A stretch of DNA of 44,247 bases, from NCBI GenBank assembly GCA_030065915.1, contig JASJCQ010000027.1, positions 1-44,247 on the forward strand, read 5' to 3'. The notes under the pieces are model-generated. The model did no database searches and was not told the DNA's origin. It saw only the letters and a program-made list of their open reading frames with translations. Of the stretch, positions 11,529 through 21,928 are shown in pieces. Each line of letters opens with the position of its first letter. The first letter of the stretch is position 1. A program made the translations under genes and the position numbers. Source of the stretch: Woeseiaceae bacterium (GTDB lineage: Bacteria > Pseudomonadota > Gammaproteobacteria > Steroidobacterales > Woeseiaceae).

Positions 11529-12778
11529 CTGTCTACCTCTCCAAAAACGATGTCCTGCGTGCCGATCACGGCGACGACGTCGGCGAGCATGTGCCCCTCG
11601 ACCATCTCCGACATGGCAGACAGATGTGCAAAACCTGGTGCGCGGATCTTTACCCGGTACGGCTTGTTTGCGCCGTCGGACACCAGGTAGACGCCGAACT
11701 CCCCTTTCGGATGCTCGACGGCGGCGTACGCTTCACCTTCCGGCACGCAGTAGCCTTCGGTGAAGAGTTTGAAGTGATGAATCAACGACTCCATGTCGTC
11801 CTTCATCTCGACGCGCGTCGGCACCGTGATCTTGCGGTCGTCCAGCATGACCGGGCCGGGATTCTCACGCAGCCACTCGACGCACTGGCGAACAATCCGA
11901 TTCGACTGGCGCATTTCTTCGACGCGGACGAGGTATCGGTCGTAGCAGTCGCCGTTGACGCCGACCGGAATGTCGAAGTCCATACGGTCATAGACTTCGT
12001 AGGGCTGCTTCTTGCGCAGGTCCCATGCGACGCCGGAGCCCCTGAGCATCGGGCCTGAGAAACCGAGGTTCATCGCACGCTCGGGCGTGACGACACCGAT
12101 GTTAACCGTACGCTGCTTCCAGATGCGGTTGTCGGTCAGCAGCGTCTCGTACTCATCGACGCAGCCCGGGAACTTGTCCGTGAACGCCTCGATAAAGTCG
12201 AGCAGCGTGCCCTCGCGGGTCGCGTTCATCGCATCGAGTTCTTTCTTGCTGCGGAAGCGCGACTCCTTGTACTTCGGCATCGTGTCCGGCAGGTCACGAT
12301 AGACGCCACCGGGTCGGTAGTAGGTCGCGTGCATACGCGTGCCCGACACGGCCTCATAGCAGTCCATCAGGTCTTCGCGCTCACGGAAGCAGTACAGGAA
12401 CATCGTCATGGCGCCGATATCGAGGCCGTGAGCACCGAGCCACATCAGGTGATTCAGGATGCGGGTGATCTCGTCGAACATGACGCGGATGTACTGCGCG
12501 CGCTCGGGCACCTCGATGCCGAGCAACTTCTCGATGGCCAGCACATAACCGTGCTCGTTGCACATCATTGAGACGTAGTCGAGGCGGTCCATGTAGCCGA
12601 TGCTCTGGCTGAAGGGTTTCGACTCGGCCAGTTTTTCGGTAGCGCGATGCAGCAGGCCGACATGGGGATCGGCTTTCTGGATCGTCTCGCCGTCCAGCTC
12701 CAGCACGAGACGCAATACGCCGTGCGCGGCCGGGTGCTGCGGTCCGAAGTTCAGCGTGTAGCTCTGGATCTCAGCCAT
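11525..12778 (-). CDS. nuoD: NADH-quinone oxidoreductase subunit D (49-kDa)
   Basis: 417 aa starting [20 protein letters not shown]. Two ATGs lie 6 bp apart (12784 and 12778). The ribosome site AAGGA at 12787-12791 is only 2 nt from the first but 8 nt from the second, so 12778 is preferred. NuoD descends from the NiFe-hydrogenase large subunit and builds the quinone site. The quinone-binding His is in GPQHPAAHG and the key Tyr region is in [14 protein letters not shown]. It is separate from nuoC, unlike the fused NuoCD of enterics, and overlaps the end of nuoC by 8 bp. Confidence 0.97.
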   Translation of the reverse strand: MAEIQSYTLNFGPQHPAAHGVLRLVLELDGETIQKADPHVGLLHRATEKLAESKPFSQSIGYMDRLDYVSMMCNEHGYVLAIEKLLGIEVPERAQYIRVMFDEITRILNHLMWLGAHGLDIGAMTMFLYCFREREDLMDCYEAVSGTRMHATYYRPGGVYRDLPDTMPKYKESRFRSKKELDAMNATREGTLLDFIEAFTDKFPGCVDEYETLLTDNRIWKQRTVNIGVVTPERAMNLGFSGPMLRGSGVAWDLRKKQPYEVYDRMDFDIPVGVNGDCYDRYLVRVEEMRQSNRIVRQCVEWLRENPGPVMLDDRKITVPTRVEMKDDMESLIHHFKLFTEGYCVPEGEAYAAVEHPKGEFGVYLVSDGANKPYRVKIRAPGFAHLSAMSEMVEGHMLADVVAVIGTQDIVFGEVDR

Positions 12779-13466
12779 TGGCATTGTCCTTGAGATCGTC
12801 TGAGTAGCGGTTGTCGTCGCGGATCACGCGAGGCACCAGGGTGCGCGATTCGATGCTGACCGGCTGATAGGCGACACGTCCTTTCTCTTCGTCGTAGCTG
12901 ACCTCGACGTTACCGATTAACGGGAAGTCCTTGCGGAACGGGTGGCCGATGAAGCCGTAGTCCGTCAGTATGCGTCTCAAGTCCGGGTGCCCTTCGAAGA
13001 GGATGCCGAACAGGTCGAATGCTTCGCGCTCGAACCAGTCCGCCCCGCTCCAGACGTCGACCACGGACGGCAGTATCGGCGGATTGTCCGAACCGCAGAA
13101 AACGCGCACGCGCAGTCGGACGTTGTTCTCGATCGACAGCAGGTGGTAAACGGCGGCGAAGCGCTTCGGATCGAATTCGTCGGCTTCGTCAAGGATGACC
13201 GCGTCACGCTGGACGCCTCGGCTGTAACCGGTATCGGTCGCGGAACGGGTCTTCCACTCGTCTGAACCATAACTGAGGTAATCGACACCGCAGACATCAA
13301 CGAGGACTTCGAGCCCGAGCCCGTCACGCAGTTGCTTCGCCGCATCAAACCAGTCCTCGCGAGCGATCTCGATGGTCACCTCGCCGCAGGTCGACTCGAC
13401 AAAGCTCGCCTGGTCACCCAACTGCTCGGTCAGCCGAGCCTTCAATGTCTCGTTTCGATCGGTCAT
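12771..13466 (-). CDS. nuoC: NADH-quinone oxidoreductase subunit C (30-kDa)
   Basis: 231 aa soluble subunit of the connecting module, without cofactors. The family signature ERETWDMFGI-type block reads [20 protein letters not shown] followed by [15 protein letters not shown], which is diagnostic. It begins 9 bp after the nuoB stop and its end overlaps nuoD. Confidence 0.97.
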   Translation of the reverse strand: MTDRNETLKARLTEQLGDQASFVESTCGEVTIEIAREDWFDAAKQLRDGLGLEVLVDVCGVDYLSYGSDEWKTRSATDTGYSRGVQRDAVILDEADEFDPKRFAAVYHLLSIENNVRLRVRVFCGSDNPPILPSVVDVWSGADWFEREAFDLFGILFEGHPDLRRILTDYGFIGHPFRKDFPLIGNVEVSYDEEKGRVAYQPVSIESRTLVPRVIRDDNRYSDDLKDNANG

Positions 13467-13475
13467 AGCTGTGAC

Positions 13476-13994
13476 TTACCGTGCGATCGTGCTGGTTCTT
13501 CGAATCTTGCTTTGCAGCTGGATGAGACCGTAGATCAACGCCTCAGCCGTGGGCGGGCAGCCCGGGACATACACATCAACGGGGACAATTCGGTCGCATC
13601 CACGAACGACTGAATAAGAGTAGTGGTAGTAGCCACCGCCGTTCGCGCAGGAACCCATGGAAACGACCCAGCGCGGCTCCGGCATCTGGTCATAGACTTT
13701 GCGCAAAGCCGGGGCCATCTTGTTGGTCAGCGTGCCGGCGACGATCATGCAGTCCGACTGACGCGGACTCGGCCGGAAGATGATGCCAAAGCGGTCGAGA
13801 TCGTAACGAGCGGCGCCAGCCTGCATCATTTCAACGGCGCAACAAGCCAGCCCGAAGGTCATAGGCCACAATGAACCCGTCCTCGCCCAGTTCATGACGG
13901 CGTCAACGCTCGTTACGACAAATCCTTTTTCTTGCAGACTATCGCCCGCTGCGGCAGCTCCCTGCTCGGGTGCCGCGGCTTCTGCTAATCCCAC
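13476..13994 (-). CDS. nuoB: NADH-quinone oxidoreductase subunit B (PSST)
   Basis: 172 aa carrying the terminal 4Fe-4S cluster N2 that reduces quinone. Ligands are the tandem C51-C52 ([10 protein letters not shown]), C116 ([10 protein letters not shown]) and C146 ([11 protein letters not shown]). Translation starts at GTG 13994, with an AAGGGG-like ribosome site about 10 nt upstream; no other start precedes the conserved core. The start overlaps nuoA by 10 bp. The Ala/Glu/Gly-rich first 18 residues are variable in the family. Confidence 0.96.
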   Translation of the reverse strand: MGLAEAAAPEQGAAAAGDSLQEKGFVVTSVDAVMNWARTGSLWPMTFGLACCAVEMMQAGAARYDLDRFGIIFRPSPRQSDCMIVAGTLTNKMAPALRKVYDQMPEPRWVVSMGSCANGGGYYHYSYSVVRGCDRIVPVDVYVPGCPPTAEALIYGLIQLQSKIRRTSTIAR

Positions 13995-14341
13995 TCAAGC
14001 GCCCCTTTCTTCCATTCGTAAATAAAGCCCACGACCAGGAGCGCCAGGAAGATGCCCATGGCGATCAGGCCAAAGGTTCCCACGGCGTCGAGAGACACCG
14101 CCCAGGGAAACAGAAACGCGATCTCAAGATCGAAAATGATGAAGAGAATGGCGACGAGGTAGTAACGTACGTCGAACTTCATTCGTGAGTCGTCGAACGC
14201 TTCGAAGCCGCACTCGTAAGGCGACAATTTTTCTTCGTCTTTGCTGCCGCTGCCAATCAGGAAGCCCAGGCCCAGCAACAGCAGTCCAATGCCCGTCGCC
14301 ACCCCCAGGAATATGAGTACCGGTATGTATTCTTGCAGCAT
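13985..14341 (-). CDS. nuoA: NADH-quinone oxidoreductase subunit A
   Basis: 118 aa, three TM helices (about 5-29, 60-85, 91-113), the ND3 homologue. The loop between helices 1 and 2 contains the conserved [20 protein letters not shown] with the cysteine that senses the active/deactive state. First gene of the 14-gene operon. The ribosome site is weak (GGAAAAAATG) and directly follows a small hairpin AGCGC-CTTCA-GCGCT (14349-14363 on the opposite strand). A possible -10 TACAAT lies at 14390-14395 without a convincing -35. Confidence 0.97.
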   Translation of the reverse strand: MLQEYIPVLIFLGVATGIGLLLLGLGFLIGSGSKDEEKLSPYECGFEAFDDSRMKFDVRYYLVAILFIIFDLEIAFLFPWAVSLDAVGTFGLIAMGIFLALLVVGFIYEWKKGALEWD

Positions 14342-14528
14342 TTTTTCCAGCGCTGAAGGCGCTTTTCTCTATCCGCGTATCCGCGAGGGATTGTAGCAGC
14401 GATTACATGTTGAAACAGTTTTTTGGAACGGAATCTTCCCGTTTTGGCGAAAACTGAAAACCTATTCATGACCTCGACAATTGCCGTCCGGACGACGGCC
14501 GGGAGACTGTCGAGGGCGAAGAAAAAGT

Positions 14529-14613
14529 TGGTGCTCTGGGCGAGACTCGAACTCGCACGGCTCGCGCCACTGCCCCCTCAAGACAGCGTGTCTACCAATT
14601 CCACCACCAGAGC
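14529..14613 (-). tRNA. tRNA-Leu (GAG)
   Basis: 85 nt including encoded CCA. Acceptor GCTCTGG (14613 down) pairs with CCAGAGC before ACCA. The D-arm reads TGGTGGAATTGGTAGACACG. The anticodon stem CTGTC/GGCAG encloses loop TTGAGGG with anticodon GAG. The variable arm is long, as required for a class II leucine tRNA, and the T-arm contains GTTCGAGTC. A T-run follows the CCA on the minus strand. It sits between secG and nuoA, a conserved position in gammaproteobacteria. Confidence 0.97.
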
Positions 14614-14626
14614 AACGGGGTGTATT

Positions 14627-15034
14627 TTACTGCTCGCCGGTCTCCTCGTCAGCCGTTTCTGTAGCTTCGACGGCCGGGAGATCGGAAATCGTTTCGTCCT
14701 CTTCCAGCGTCGGCAGCGCGTCGACGTTATCCGCGTCGACCGTCTCTGCTGCCGGCACCTCGACGTTCTCGAGGAGACTCTCGGGAACGGTGCTGCCCTG
14801 TGTGCTCAGGTACGCGAGGAACAGGCTGGTCAGGAAGAACGATGCGGCCAGTACCGCGGTCGAACGCGAGAAGAAGCTCGCTGAGCCCCGGGCGCCGAAT
14901 ACGGTACCGGAGGCACCCGCGCCGAAACCGGCGCCTGCGTCAGCACCCTTGCCGCGCTGCAGCAGAACCAGGACTGTAATCAGTACTGCGATCAGCGTGT
15001 GAACGACCAGTACTACTTTTTGCGTTGTATCCAT
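14627..15034 (-). CDS. secG: Preprotein translocase subunit SecG
   Basis: 135 aa. Two TM helices (about 5-24 and 57-78) frame the conserved cytoplasmic loop LLQRGKGADAGAGFGAGASG, which identifies SecG, the auxiliary subunit of SecYEG that assists SecA-driven export. The C-terminal 50 residues are strongly acidic and of low complexity (many Glu, Asp, Thr, Ala), longer than in E. coli (110 aa), a common variation. It lies 11 bp after tpiA and just before tRNA-Leu. Confidence 0.95.
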   Translation of the reverse strand: MDTTQKVVLVVHTLIAVLITVLVLLQRGKGADAGAGFGAGASGTVFGARGSASFFSRSTAVLAASFFLTSLFLAYLSTQGSTVPESLLENVEVPAAETVDADNVDALPTLEEDETISDLPAVEATETADEETGEQ

Positions 15035-15045
15035 TATTACCTCAG

Positions 15046-15798
15046 TTACGACGCCGCGTTGGCGATCGCAAGAAAATCATCGGCCTTCAGAGAAGCACCC
15101 CCGATCAGGCCACCGTCAATGTCGGCCATCGCGAACAATCCGGCCGCGTTAGAGCCTTTCACACTACCGCCGTACAGGATTCTCAAGCCCTCCGCGACCG
15201 AAGCGTCCAGTCCGGCAATGCGCTCCCGGATAAACTTGTGAACGTCCTGTGCCTGCTCCGGTGTCGCCGTCATGCCCGTGCCAATGGCCCAGACCGGCTC
15301 GTAAGCAAGGATCGAGTCGGCGAGCGCCTGTACGCCGACCTGCTCGATAACGGCATCGAGCTGCTCGGAAACGACGGCCTCGGTACGACCGGCTTCGCGC
15401 TCTTCCAGCGTTTCGCCAATGCACAGCACCGGAATCAGCTTTGCGGCCTGCGCTGCCTCGAATTTCTCAGCGACAGTCTTGCTGCTTTCCCCGTACAGGG
15501 AGCGGCGCTCAGAGTGCCCGACCAGGACGTGGGTGCAGCCGCTCTCAACCAGCATCGAAGCTGCCACCTCGCCGGTGAATGCGCCCGACGCCTGCTGCGA
15601 CACGTTCTGCGCACCGACTGCAATTCCCGTGCCCTCGAGCTTGTCTGCGATACCGGCAAGGTACGGGTACGGCGGGCACACCAGCAGGTCGACCGGCGCA
15701 TCCGCGCTGGCTCCGGCGATGATACCGTCCAACAACTCAGCATTAGCAGCCAGGCTGCCGTTGAGCTTCCAGTTACCCGCAACCAGGATTCGGCGCAT
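15046..15798 (-). CDS. tpiA: Triosephosphate isomerase
   Basis: 250 aa TIM barrel interconverting dihydroxyacetone phosphate and glyceraldehyde 3-phosphate. Active-site residues are all in place: K11 (GNWKLNG), H95 (VLVGHSERR) and E167 (AYEPVWAIGTG). The phosphate loop YGGSVKGSNA is near the C-terminus. The pairing with secG is widely conserved. About 90 bp separates it from glmM, so it may have its own promoter. Confidence 0.98.
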   Translation of the reverse strand: MRRILVAGNWKLNGSLAANAELLDGIIAGASADAPVDLLVCPPYPYLAGIADKLEGTGIAVGAQNVSQQASGAFTGEVAASMLVESGCTHVLVGHSERRSLYGESSKTVAEKFEAAQAAKLIPVLCIGETLEEREAGRTEAVVSEQLDAVIEQVGVQALADSILAYEPVWAIGTGMTATPEQAQDVHKFIRERIAGLDASVAEGLRILYGGSVKGSNAAGLFAMADIDGGLIGGASLKADDFLAIANAAS

Positions 15799-15887
15799 TT
15801 GATACTTCCCGAGGGCTAAAAGGCGCGCAAGGATACCGGGCGCGCACCGTCAAATCAACGAAAAACGGGCGGAGTAACGCGGTGTTG

Positions 15888-17222
15888 CTACGCAGCGGCC
15901 TCTTCAACCACTGCAGCCAGTTTCCTGGCCAGCGCCTGGACCTGATCGCCGTCAGCGCCCTCCACCATGACCCGAATTACGGGCTCTGTGCCGGAGGCCC
16001 GGAGAACCACGCGCCCGGCGTCTGCCAACTCTGCTTCGGCGGACTGCACCGCTTTCTGAATGGCTTCCGATTCGTCGGGATCCAGGCGCTTCTCGGTCCG
16101 CACGTTCAGCATGGTCTGCGGGTACTTCTCCATGCCCGCTGCCAGCTCGGACAACTTTTTGCCCGTCTGCTTCATAATCGCGAGGATCTGCAACGCACTG
16201 ACGAGCCCGTCGCCGGTTGTCGCCTTGTCGAGCACGATCATGTGTCCCGACGTCTCTCCGCCGATGACGCCGCCGGTAGCCCGCAGCGTCTCGAGTACGT
16301 AGCGGTCGCCGACCTTGGCCCGGCGAAAGTCGATGGATTTCGACTGCAGCGCATGTTCCAGTCCCAGGTTACTCATCACCGTCCCGACGACCGGCCCATG
16401 CAGGTCGCCTTCGGCATGACGGGCGGTCGCAAGGATGTACAGCAACTGATCGCCGTCAATGATCGAGCCATTCTCGTCGACCAGCAGGATACGGTCGCCG
16501 TCACCATCCAGCGCCACGCCGACATCTGCGTTTACGACAGGCACCGTCGTGCTCAGCAATTCCGGATGCGTGGATCCGCAATCGTCGTTGATGTTCCTGC
16601 CGTTGGGTGAGCAGCCGATCGGGATAACCTGCGCGCCCAGCTCCGCAAGCATCCTCGGGCCAACCTTATAGCCGGCACCGTTCGCGCCGTCGAAGACGAT
16701 CTTCAGGCCTTCCAGGTTACTACCCTTCGGCAGCGTGCTCTTGCAGAACTCCGTGTAGCGAATCCTTGCCGTGTCGATGCGTTTAGCCTTGCCAAGCTTG
16801 TGCGACTCGAGCGTGATCGCGGGCTCTTTCAGATGAGACTCGATCTCGGCCTCAATCTCGTCGGTCAGTTTCGATCCCGCCTTGTTGAAGAACTTGATCC
16901 CGTTGTCGTGATAGGGATTGTGTGACGCGCTGATAACGACGCCCAGGTCCGCATCGAATTCCTGCGTCAGTCTGGCAATGCCGGGCGTCGGCAACGGCCC
17001 GATCAGCATCACGTTGACCCCGGCGGCGACGAAACCGGCTTCGAGCGCCGATTCCAGCATGTATCCGGAAAGTCGAGTGTCTTTGCCGATCACGACGGTG
17101 CCGCCGCTGGGCACGAGGACCTGTGCCGCCGCGCTCGCCAGCCGCATGGTGAAATCGGCGGTCATCGGCTCTTTGCCGACCGTGCCGCGGACTCCGTCCG
17201 TACCGAAATACTGCTTTGCCAT
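15888..17222 (-). CDS. glmM: Phosphoglucosamine mutase
   Basis: 444 aa, converts glucosamine-6-phosphate to glucosamine-1-phosphate for UDP-GlcNAc (peptidoglycan and LPS) synthesis. The phosphoserine is S100 in ISASHNPYHDNGIKFF. The Mg loop is DGDGDRILLVD, the sugar loop GGETSGHMI, and the phosphate-binding C-terminus RASGTEPVIRVMVEG. It starts 2 bp after the folP stop, and the folP-glmM pair is conserved next to ftsH in many proteobacteria. Confidence 0.98.
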   Translation of the reverse strand: MAKQYFGTDGVRGTVGKEPMTADFTMRLASAAAQVLVPSGGTVVIGKDTRLSGYMLESALEAGFVAAGVNVMLIGPLPTPGIARLTQEFDADLGVVISASHNPYHDNGIKFFNKAGSKLTDEIEAEIESHLKEPAITLESHKLGKAKRIDTARIRYTEFCKSTLPKGSNLEGLKIVFDGANGAGYKVGPRMLAELGAQVIPIGCSPNGRNINDDCGSTHPELLSTTVPVVNADVGVALDGDGDRILLVDENGSIIDGDQLLYILATARHAEGDLHGPVVGTVMSNLGLEHALQSKSIDFRRAKVGDRYVLETLRATGGVIGGETSGHMIVLDKATTGDGLVSALQILAIMKQTGKKLSELAAGMEKYPQTMLNVRTEKRLDPDESEAIQKAVQSAEAELADAGRVVLRASGTEPVIRVMVEGADGDQVQALARKLAAVVEEAAA

Positions 17223-17224
17223 GA

Positions 17225-18046
17225 TTATTTCGCCTCCATTACCGCGCGAGTTACCTTGATCGCGTCCACTGTCTCGGCAACATCGTGAGCCCTAATGATA
17301 CTCGCCCCGTTCTGCACGGCGATTGCAGCCGTCACAATACTCGCCGGCATTCGCGCGTCAACCTCGCGGCCGGTGATATGGCCCAGGGTCGACTTTCTGG
17401 ACAGGCCCGCGAGTAAGGGCTGGCCCAGGTCCTTCAGCCGGCGCAGGTGTTTCAGCAAGCTGAGATTGTGCTCCACGATCTTGCCGAAGCCAAAGCCGGG
17501 GTCCAGCACGATGCGATCCCGAGCTATCCCCGCCGCCTCGCAGGCTGCGAGCCTCTGCTCCAGGAAGTTGTAGACGTCTTTGACGACGTCCCCGTACTCC
17601 GGGCTATCCTGCATCGTGCGCGGCATGCCCTGCATGTGCATCAGGCAGACAGGCACGCCGAGCTCAGCAGCCGCCTCCAGCGCGCCGTCATCCTGCAGCG
17701 CCCTGACGTCGTTGATCATCGCGGCCCCTACGGATACCGCGGCTCTCATGACGGCTGACTTGGTTGTATCGACAGACACTGTCGCACCCAGCTCGGAGGC
17801 AAGCGCCTCGACGACCGGTACGACCCGATCGATCTCCTCCGACTCGCCAACGGCGCTGGAACCGGGCCGCGTGGACTCGCCCCCGACGTCGACGATGGAC
17901 GCGCCTTCGGAGATCAGTTTCTCGGCCTGACGCAGCGCCGCGTCATGTGAATTGTATCGCCCGCCATCGGAAAAAGAGTCCGGCGTCACGTTGAGTACGC
18001 CCATCACCGATACGTCGGGCAATTGCATGGATCCAAGCTTGAGCAA
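17225..18046 (-). CDS. folP: Dihydropteroate synthase
   Basis: 273 aa TIM-barrel enzyme that joins p-aminobenzoate to the pterin in folate synthesis, the sulfonamide target. The signatures GVLNVTPDSFSDGG (16-29), GGESTRPGS, INDVRALQ and DPGFGFGK are present. The preferred start is TTG 18046 because a perfect AAGGAG (18054-18059) lies 7 nt upstream. The alternative ATG at 18028 lacks a site at good spacing. Confidence 0.97.
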   Translation of the reverse strand: MLKLGSMQLPDVSVMGVLNVTPDSFSDGGRYNSHDAALRQAEKLISEGASIVDVGGESTRPGSSAVGESEEIDRVVPVVEALASELGATVSVDTTKSAVMRAAVSVGAAMINDVRALQDDGALEAAAELGVPVCLMHMQGMPRTMQDSPEYGDVVKDVYNFLEQRLAACEAAGIARDRIVLDPGFGFGKIVEHNLSLLKHLRRLKDLGQPLLAGLSRKSTLGHITGREVDARMPASIVTAAIAVQNGASIIRAHDVAETVDAIKVTRAVMEAK

Positions 18047-18079
18047 CGAAAGTCTCCTTACTTACCCAGCGCAGCATAG

Positions 18080-18112
18080 AAAAAAGCCAGCCGGAGATCA
18101 CTCCGACTGGCT
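18080..18112 (-). terminator. Intrinsic terminator after ftsH
   Basis: On the minus strand a 12-bp stem (one G-U) closes a TGAT loop (stem arms 18112-18101 and 18096-18085) and is followed at once by six T. This is a textbook rho-independent terminator 23 bp after the ftsH stop. It means folP is normally transcribed from its own promoter or by limited read-through. Confidence 0.92.
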
Positions 18113-18135
18113 CGATGGCTGGCATTATTCGAACG

Positions 18136-20058
<1,923 letters not shown>

Positions 20059-20247
20059 GTTTGCTTACCGCGCTCCGCAAAACCCGGTTCCTCCGGGCAT
20101 TAGACAGGTTCTAACGATGTTAGACACTACTACACCTGATAAATTCTGGCTACAACGCACGACGCGTTCCGCAACATCTGCAATTTGGCCAGAAACCGAG
20201 CAAAAACAAGACTTTCGGCGCATATGCAGGCGTTGGTGCCAGTATTC

Positions 20248-20877
20248 TCAGGCCTGTGGTTTGTATCCTTTTGCAACCAGGTACACCTCCCGGCTTCCGG
20301 CTCTCGATGCCTTTGGCTTGAAGACCCTGGTTTTCTCGAACCGGCTCTTCGCCAGCGCGATGAACGCGTCGGCACCCTCGCCCTGGAATAACTTGGTGAC
20401 GAATGCGCCGCCAGGCTTCAAGACCTCGTTGCAAATATCGAGCGCCAGCTCCACCAGGTACATCGACCTGGGCTGATCCACCGCTCGGTTGCCGCTGATA
20501 TTGGGTGCCATATCCGACATTACAAGGTCAGCCTTTTCGCCGGCCAGCGCGTCCATAATCGCGTCCAGCGTTGCATCCTCGCGAAAGTCGCCCTGGATGA
20601 AATCCACGTTCGGCAGCGCATCCATCGGCAACAGGTCCACGGCGACGATGTGCGCACGGGTGTTCATCGTTTCGGTGACGTATTGGCTCCAGCTGCCTGG
20701 CGCAGATCCGAGATCGACGATGGTCATGCCAGGCTTGAGCAGCCGGTCCTTTTCGTCGATCTGCTGCAGTTTGTACACGGCACGAGACCGCCAGCCTTCA
20801 GCCCGGGCCTTCTTAACATAGGGGTCGCGTTCCTGGCGATCCCGCCAGCTTCCGCCGCTTCGTCTTGGCTTACTCAT
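20248..20877 (-). CDS. rlmE: 23S rRNA 2'-O-ribose U2552 methyltransferase
   Basis: 209 aa heat-shock methyltransferase (FtsJ/RrmJ) acting on the large ribosomal subunit. The SAM pocket is DLGSAPGSW (55-63). The catalytic K-D-K-E tetrad is visible as K36, D122, K162 and E197. Its length matches the E. coli protein (209 aa). It is divergent from yhbY with a repeat-rich 256-bp intergenic region between them. Confidence 0.97.
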   Translation of the reverse strand: MSKPRRSGGSWRDRQERDPYVKKARAEGWRSRAVYKLQQIDEKDRLLKPGMTIVDLGSAPGSWSQYVTETMNTRAHIVAVDLLPMDALPNVDFIQGDFREDATLDAIMDALAGEKADLVMSDMAPNISGNRAVDQPRSMYLVELALDICNEVLKPGGAFVTKLFQGEGADAFIALAKSRFEKTRVFKPKASRAGSREVYLVAKGYKPQA

Positions 20878-20902
20878 GCAAATATCGTCCGGTCACAGGC
20901 TG

Positions 20903-21050
20903 CTAGCAGCGTGTTGAAAAACTCTCAGCCGGCACGATCCGGCGTTGGTTTCCGGTTCAGAATGCTCATGTACTCAAGCGTACACTGCGCTTATTCGCCA
21001 AGAACCGCCTCGTCTCGCACTCGCCTGAGACTTTTTCAACAGGCTGCTAG
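20903..21050. repeat. 148-bp MITE-like element with 26-bp terminal inverted repeats
   Basis: The left arm (20903-20928) and the right arm (21025-21050, inverted) agree at 24 of 26 bases, with core TGTTGAAAAA. The ~96-bp interior has no coding frame. The left end lies in a perfect palindrome GCTGCTAGCAGC. The structure resembles short non-autonomous elements with IS-like ends. I cannot name a family without a search. Confidence 0.65.
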
Positions 21051-21122
21051 CCCGATTATCTCGCCGATTGCGCGGGCTCTCACTAGCCCGTTGCCTGCAC
21101 AAACGGTGAGATAATCGGGTTA
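21048..21122. repeat. Nested hairpin just upstream of yhbY
   Basis: An outer inverted repeat (21048-21066 with 21104-21122, 17 of 19 paired) encloses a perfect 6-bp hairpin CGGGCT/AGCCCG (21073-21090). It abuts the MITE-like element and ends 11 bp before the yhbY ATG, so it would lie in the leader or over the promoter. Confidence 0.6.
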
Positions 21123-21133
21123 GACTCCACCCC

Positions 21134-21430
21134 ATGAACCTGTCTGAACCTCAAAAAAAGTACCTGCGTGGGCTCGGTCACAAGCTCAACCCCGTCATCA
21201 TGGTCGGCGACGCAGGACTCAGCGATTCACTGCTCGCCGAGTACGACCGTACGCTCGCGCATCATGAGCTGATCAAGGTAAGCCTTCGCGTCGGCGATCG
21301 CGACGCCCGCGATGCCATGATTTCTGAACTCGTTGACCGCAGCAACGGCACGCTGGTGCAGCGCGTCGGCAATGTCGCGTTGATCTACTGCGAAAACCCG
21401 GACAAGAAACGCATCAGGCTGCCCCGCTAG
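21134..21430 (+). CDS. yhbY: CRM-domain RNA-binding protein YhbY
   Basis: 98 aa, one CRM domain (IF3-C-like fold) covering the whole protein. The conserved segments KKYLRGLGHKLNPVIMVG, with the GxxG-like GDAG loop, and HELIKVSL are present. In E. coli YhbY binds pre-50S particles and assists large-subunit assembly, which fits its position divergent from the rRNA methyltransferase gene rlmE. It is convergent with greA, 21 bp apart. Confidence 0.95.
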   Translation: MNLSEPQKKYLRGLGHKLNPVIMVGDAGLSDSLLAEYDRTLAHHELIKVSLRVGDRDARDAMISELVDRSNGTLVQRVGNVALIYCENPDKKRIRLPR

Positions 21431-21451
21431 TCCTTTAACGCCACGCGGACG

Positions 21452-21928
21452 CTATTCATAGCGGACCTCGATAACCTCGTACTCTTTCTCGCCGCCCGGC
21501 GCATTGAAGATGATGGAGTCTTCCTCCACCTTGCCGATCAACGCGCGTGCAATGGGTGACGTGTACGAGATCATGCCGGCCTTCAGGTCGGCTTCGTCCT
21601 CACCGACGATCTTGTAGACGATCTCCTTGTCCGTCTCGACATCAAGCAGCTCGACAGTGCAGCCGAAGATGACCTTGCCGCCGCCGTCGATCTCGGTCAC
21701 GTCGATGACCTGGATATGCGACAGCTTACCCTCGAGTTCCTTGATGCGGCCCTCGATGAAGCCCTGTTGCTCGCGAGCCGCATGGTATTCCGCGTTCTCT
21801 TTCAGGTCGCCGTGCTCACGCGCCTCGGCGATCGCCTGGATCACGGCCGGGCGGTCCACCGACTTCAGGCGCTTCAGTTCTTCCGTCATCATTTCGTGAC
21901 CGCGAACGGTTACGGGCACCTTGTTCAT
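21452..21928 (-). CDS. greA: Transcription elongation factor GreA
   Basis: 158 aa. An N-terminal antiparallel coiled coil (about 1-75) ends in the tip [14 protein letters not shown], whose acidic residues enter the RNA polymerase secondary channel and trigger cleavage of backtracked RNA. The C-terminal domain is FKBP-like, with signature [15 protein letters not shown]. The start overlaps the carB stop (ATGA), so carA-carB-greA form one unit, as often seen in gammaproteobacteria. Confidence 0.98.
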   Translation of the reverse strand: MNKVPVTVRGHEMMTEELKRLKSVDRPAVIQAIAEAREHGDLKENAEYHAAREQQGFIEGRIKELEGKLSHIQVIDVTEIDGGGKVIFGCTVELLDVETDKEIVYKIVGEDEADLKAGMISYTSPIARALIGKVEEDSIIFNAPGGEKEYEVIEVRYE

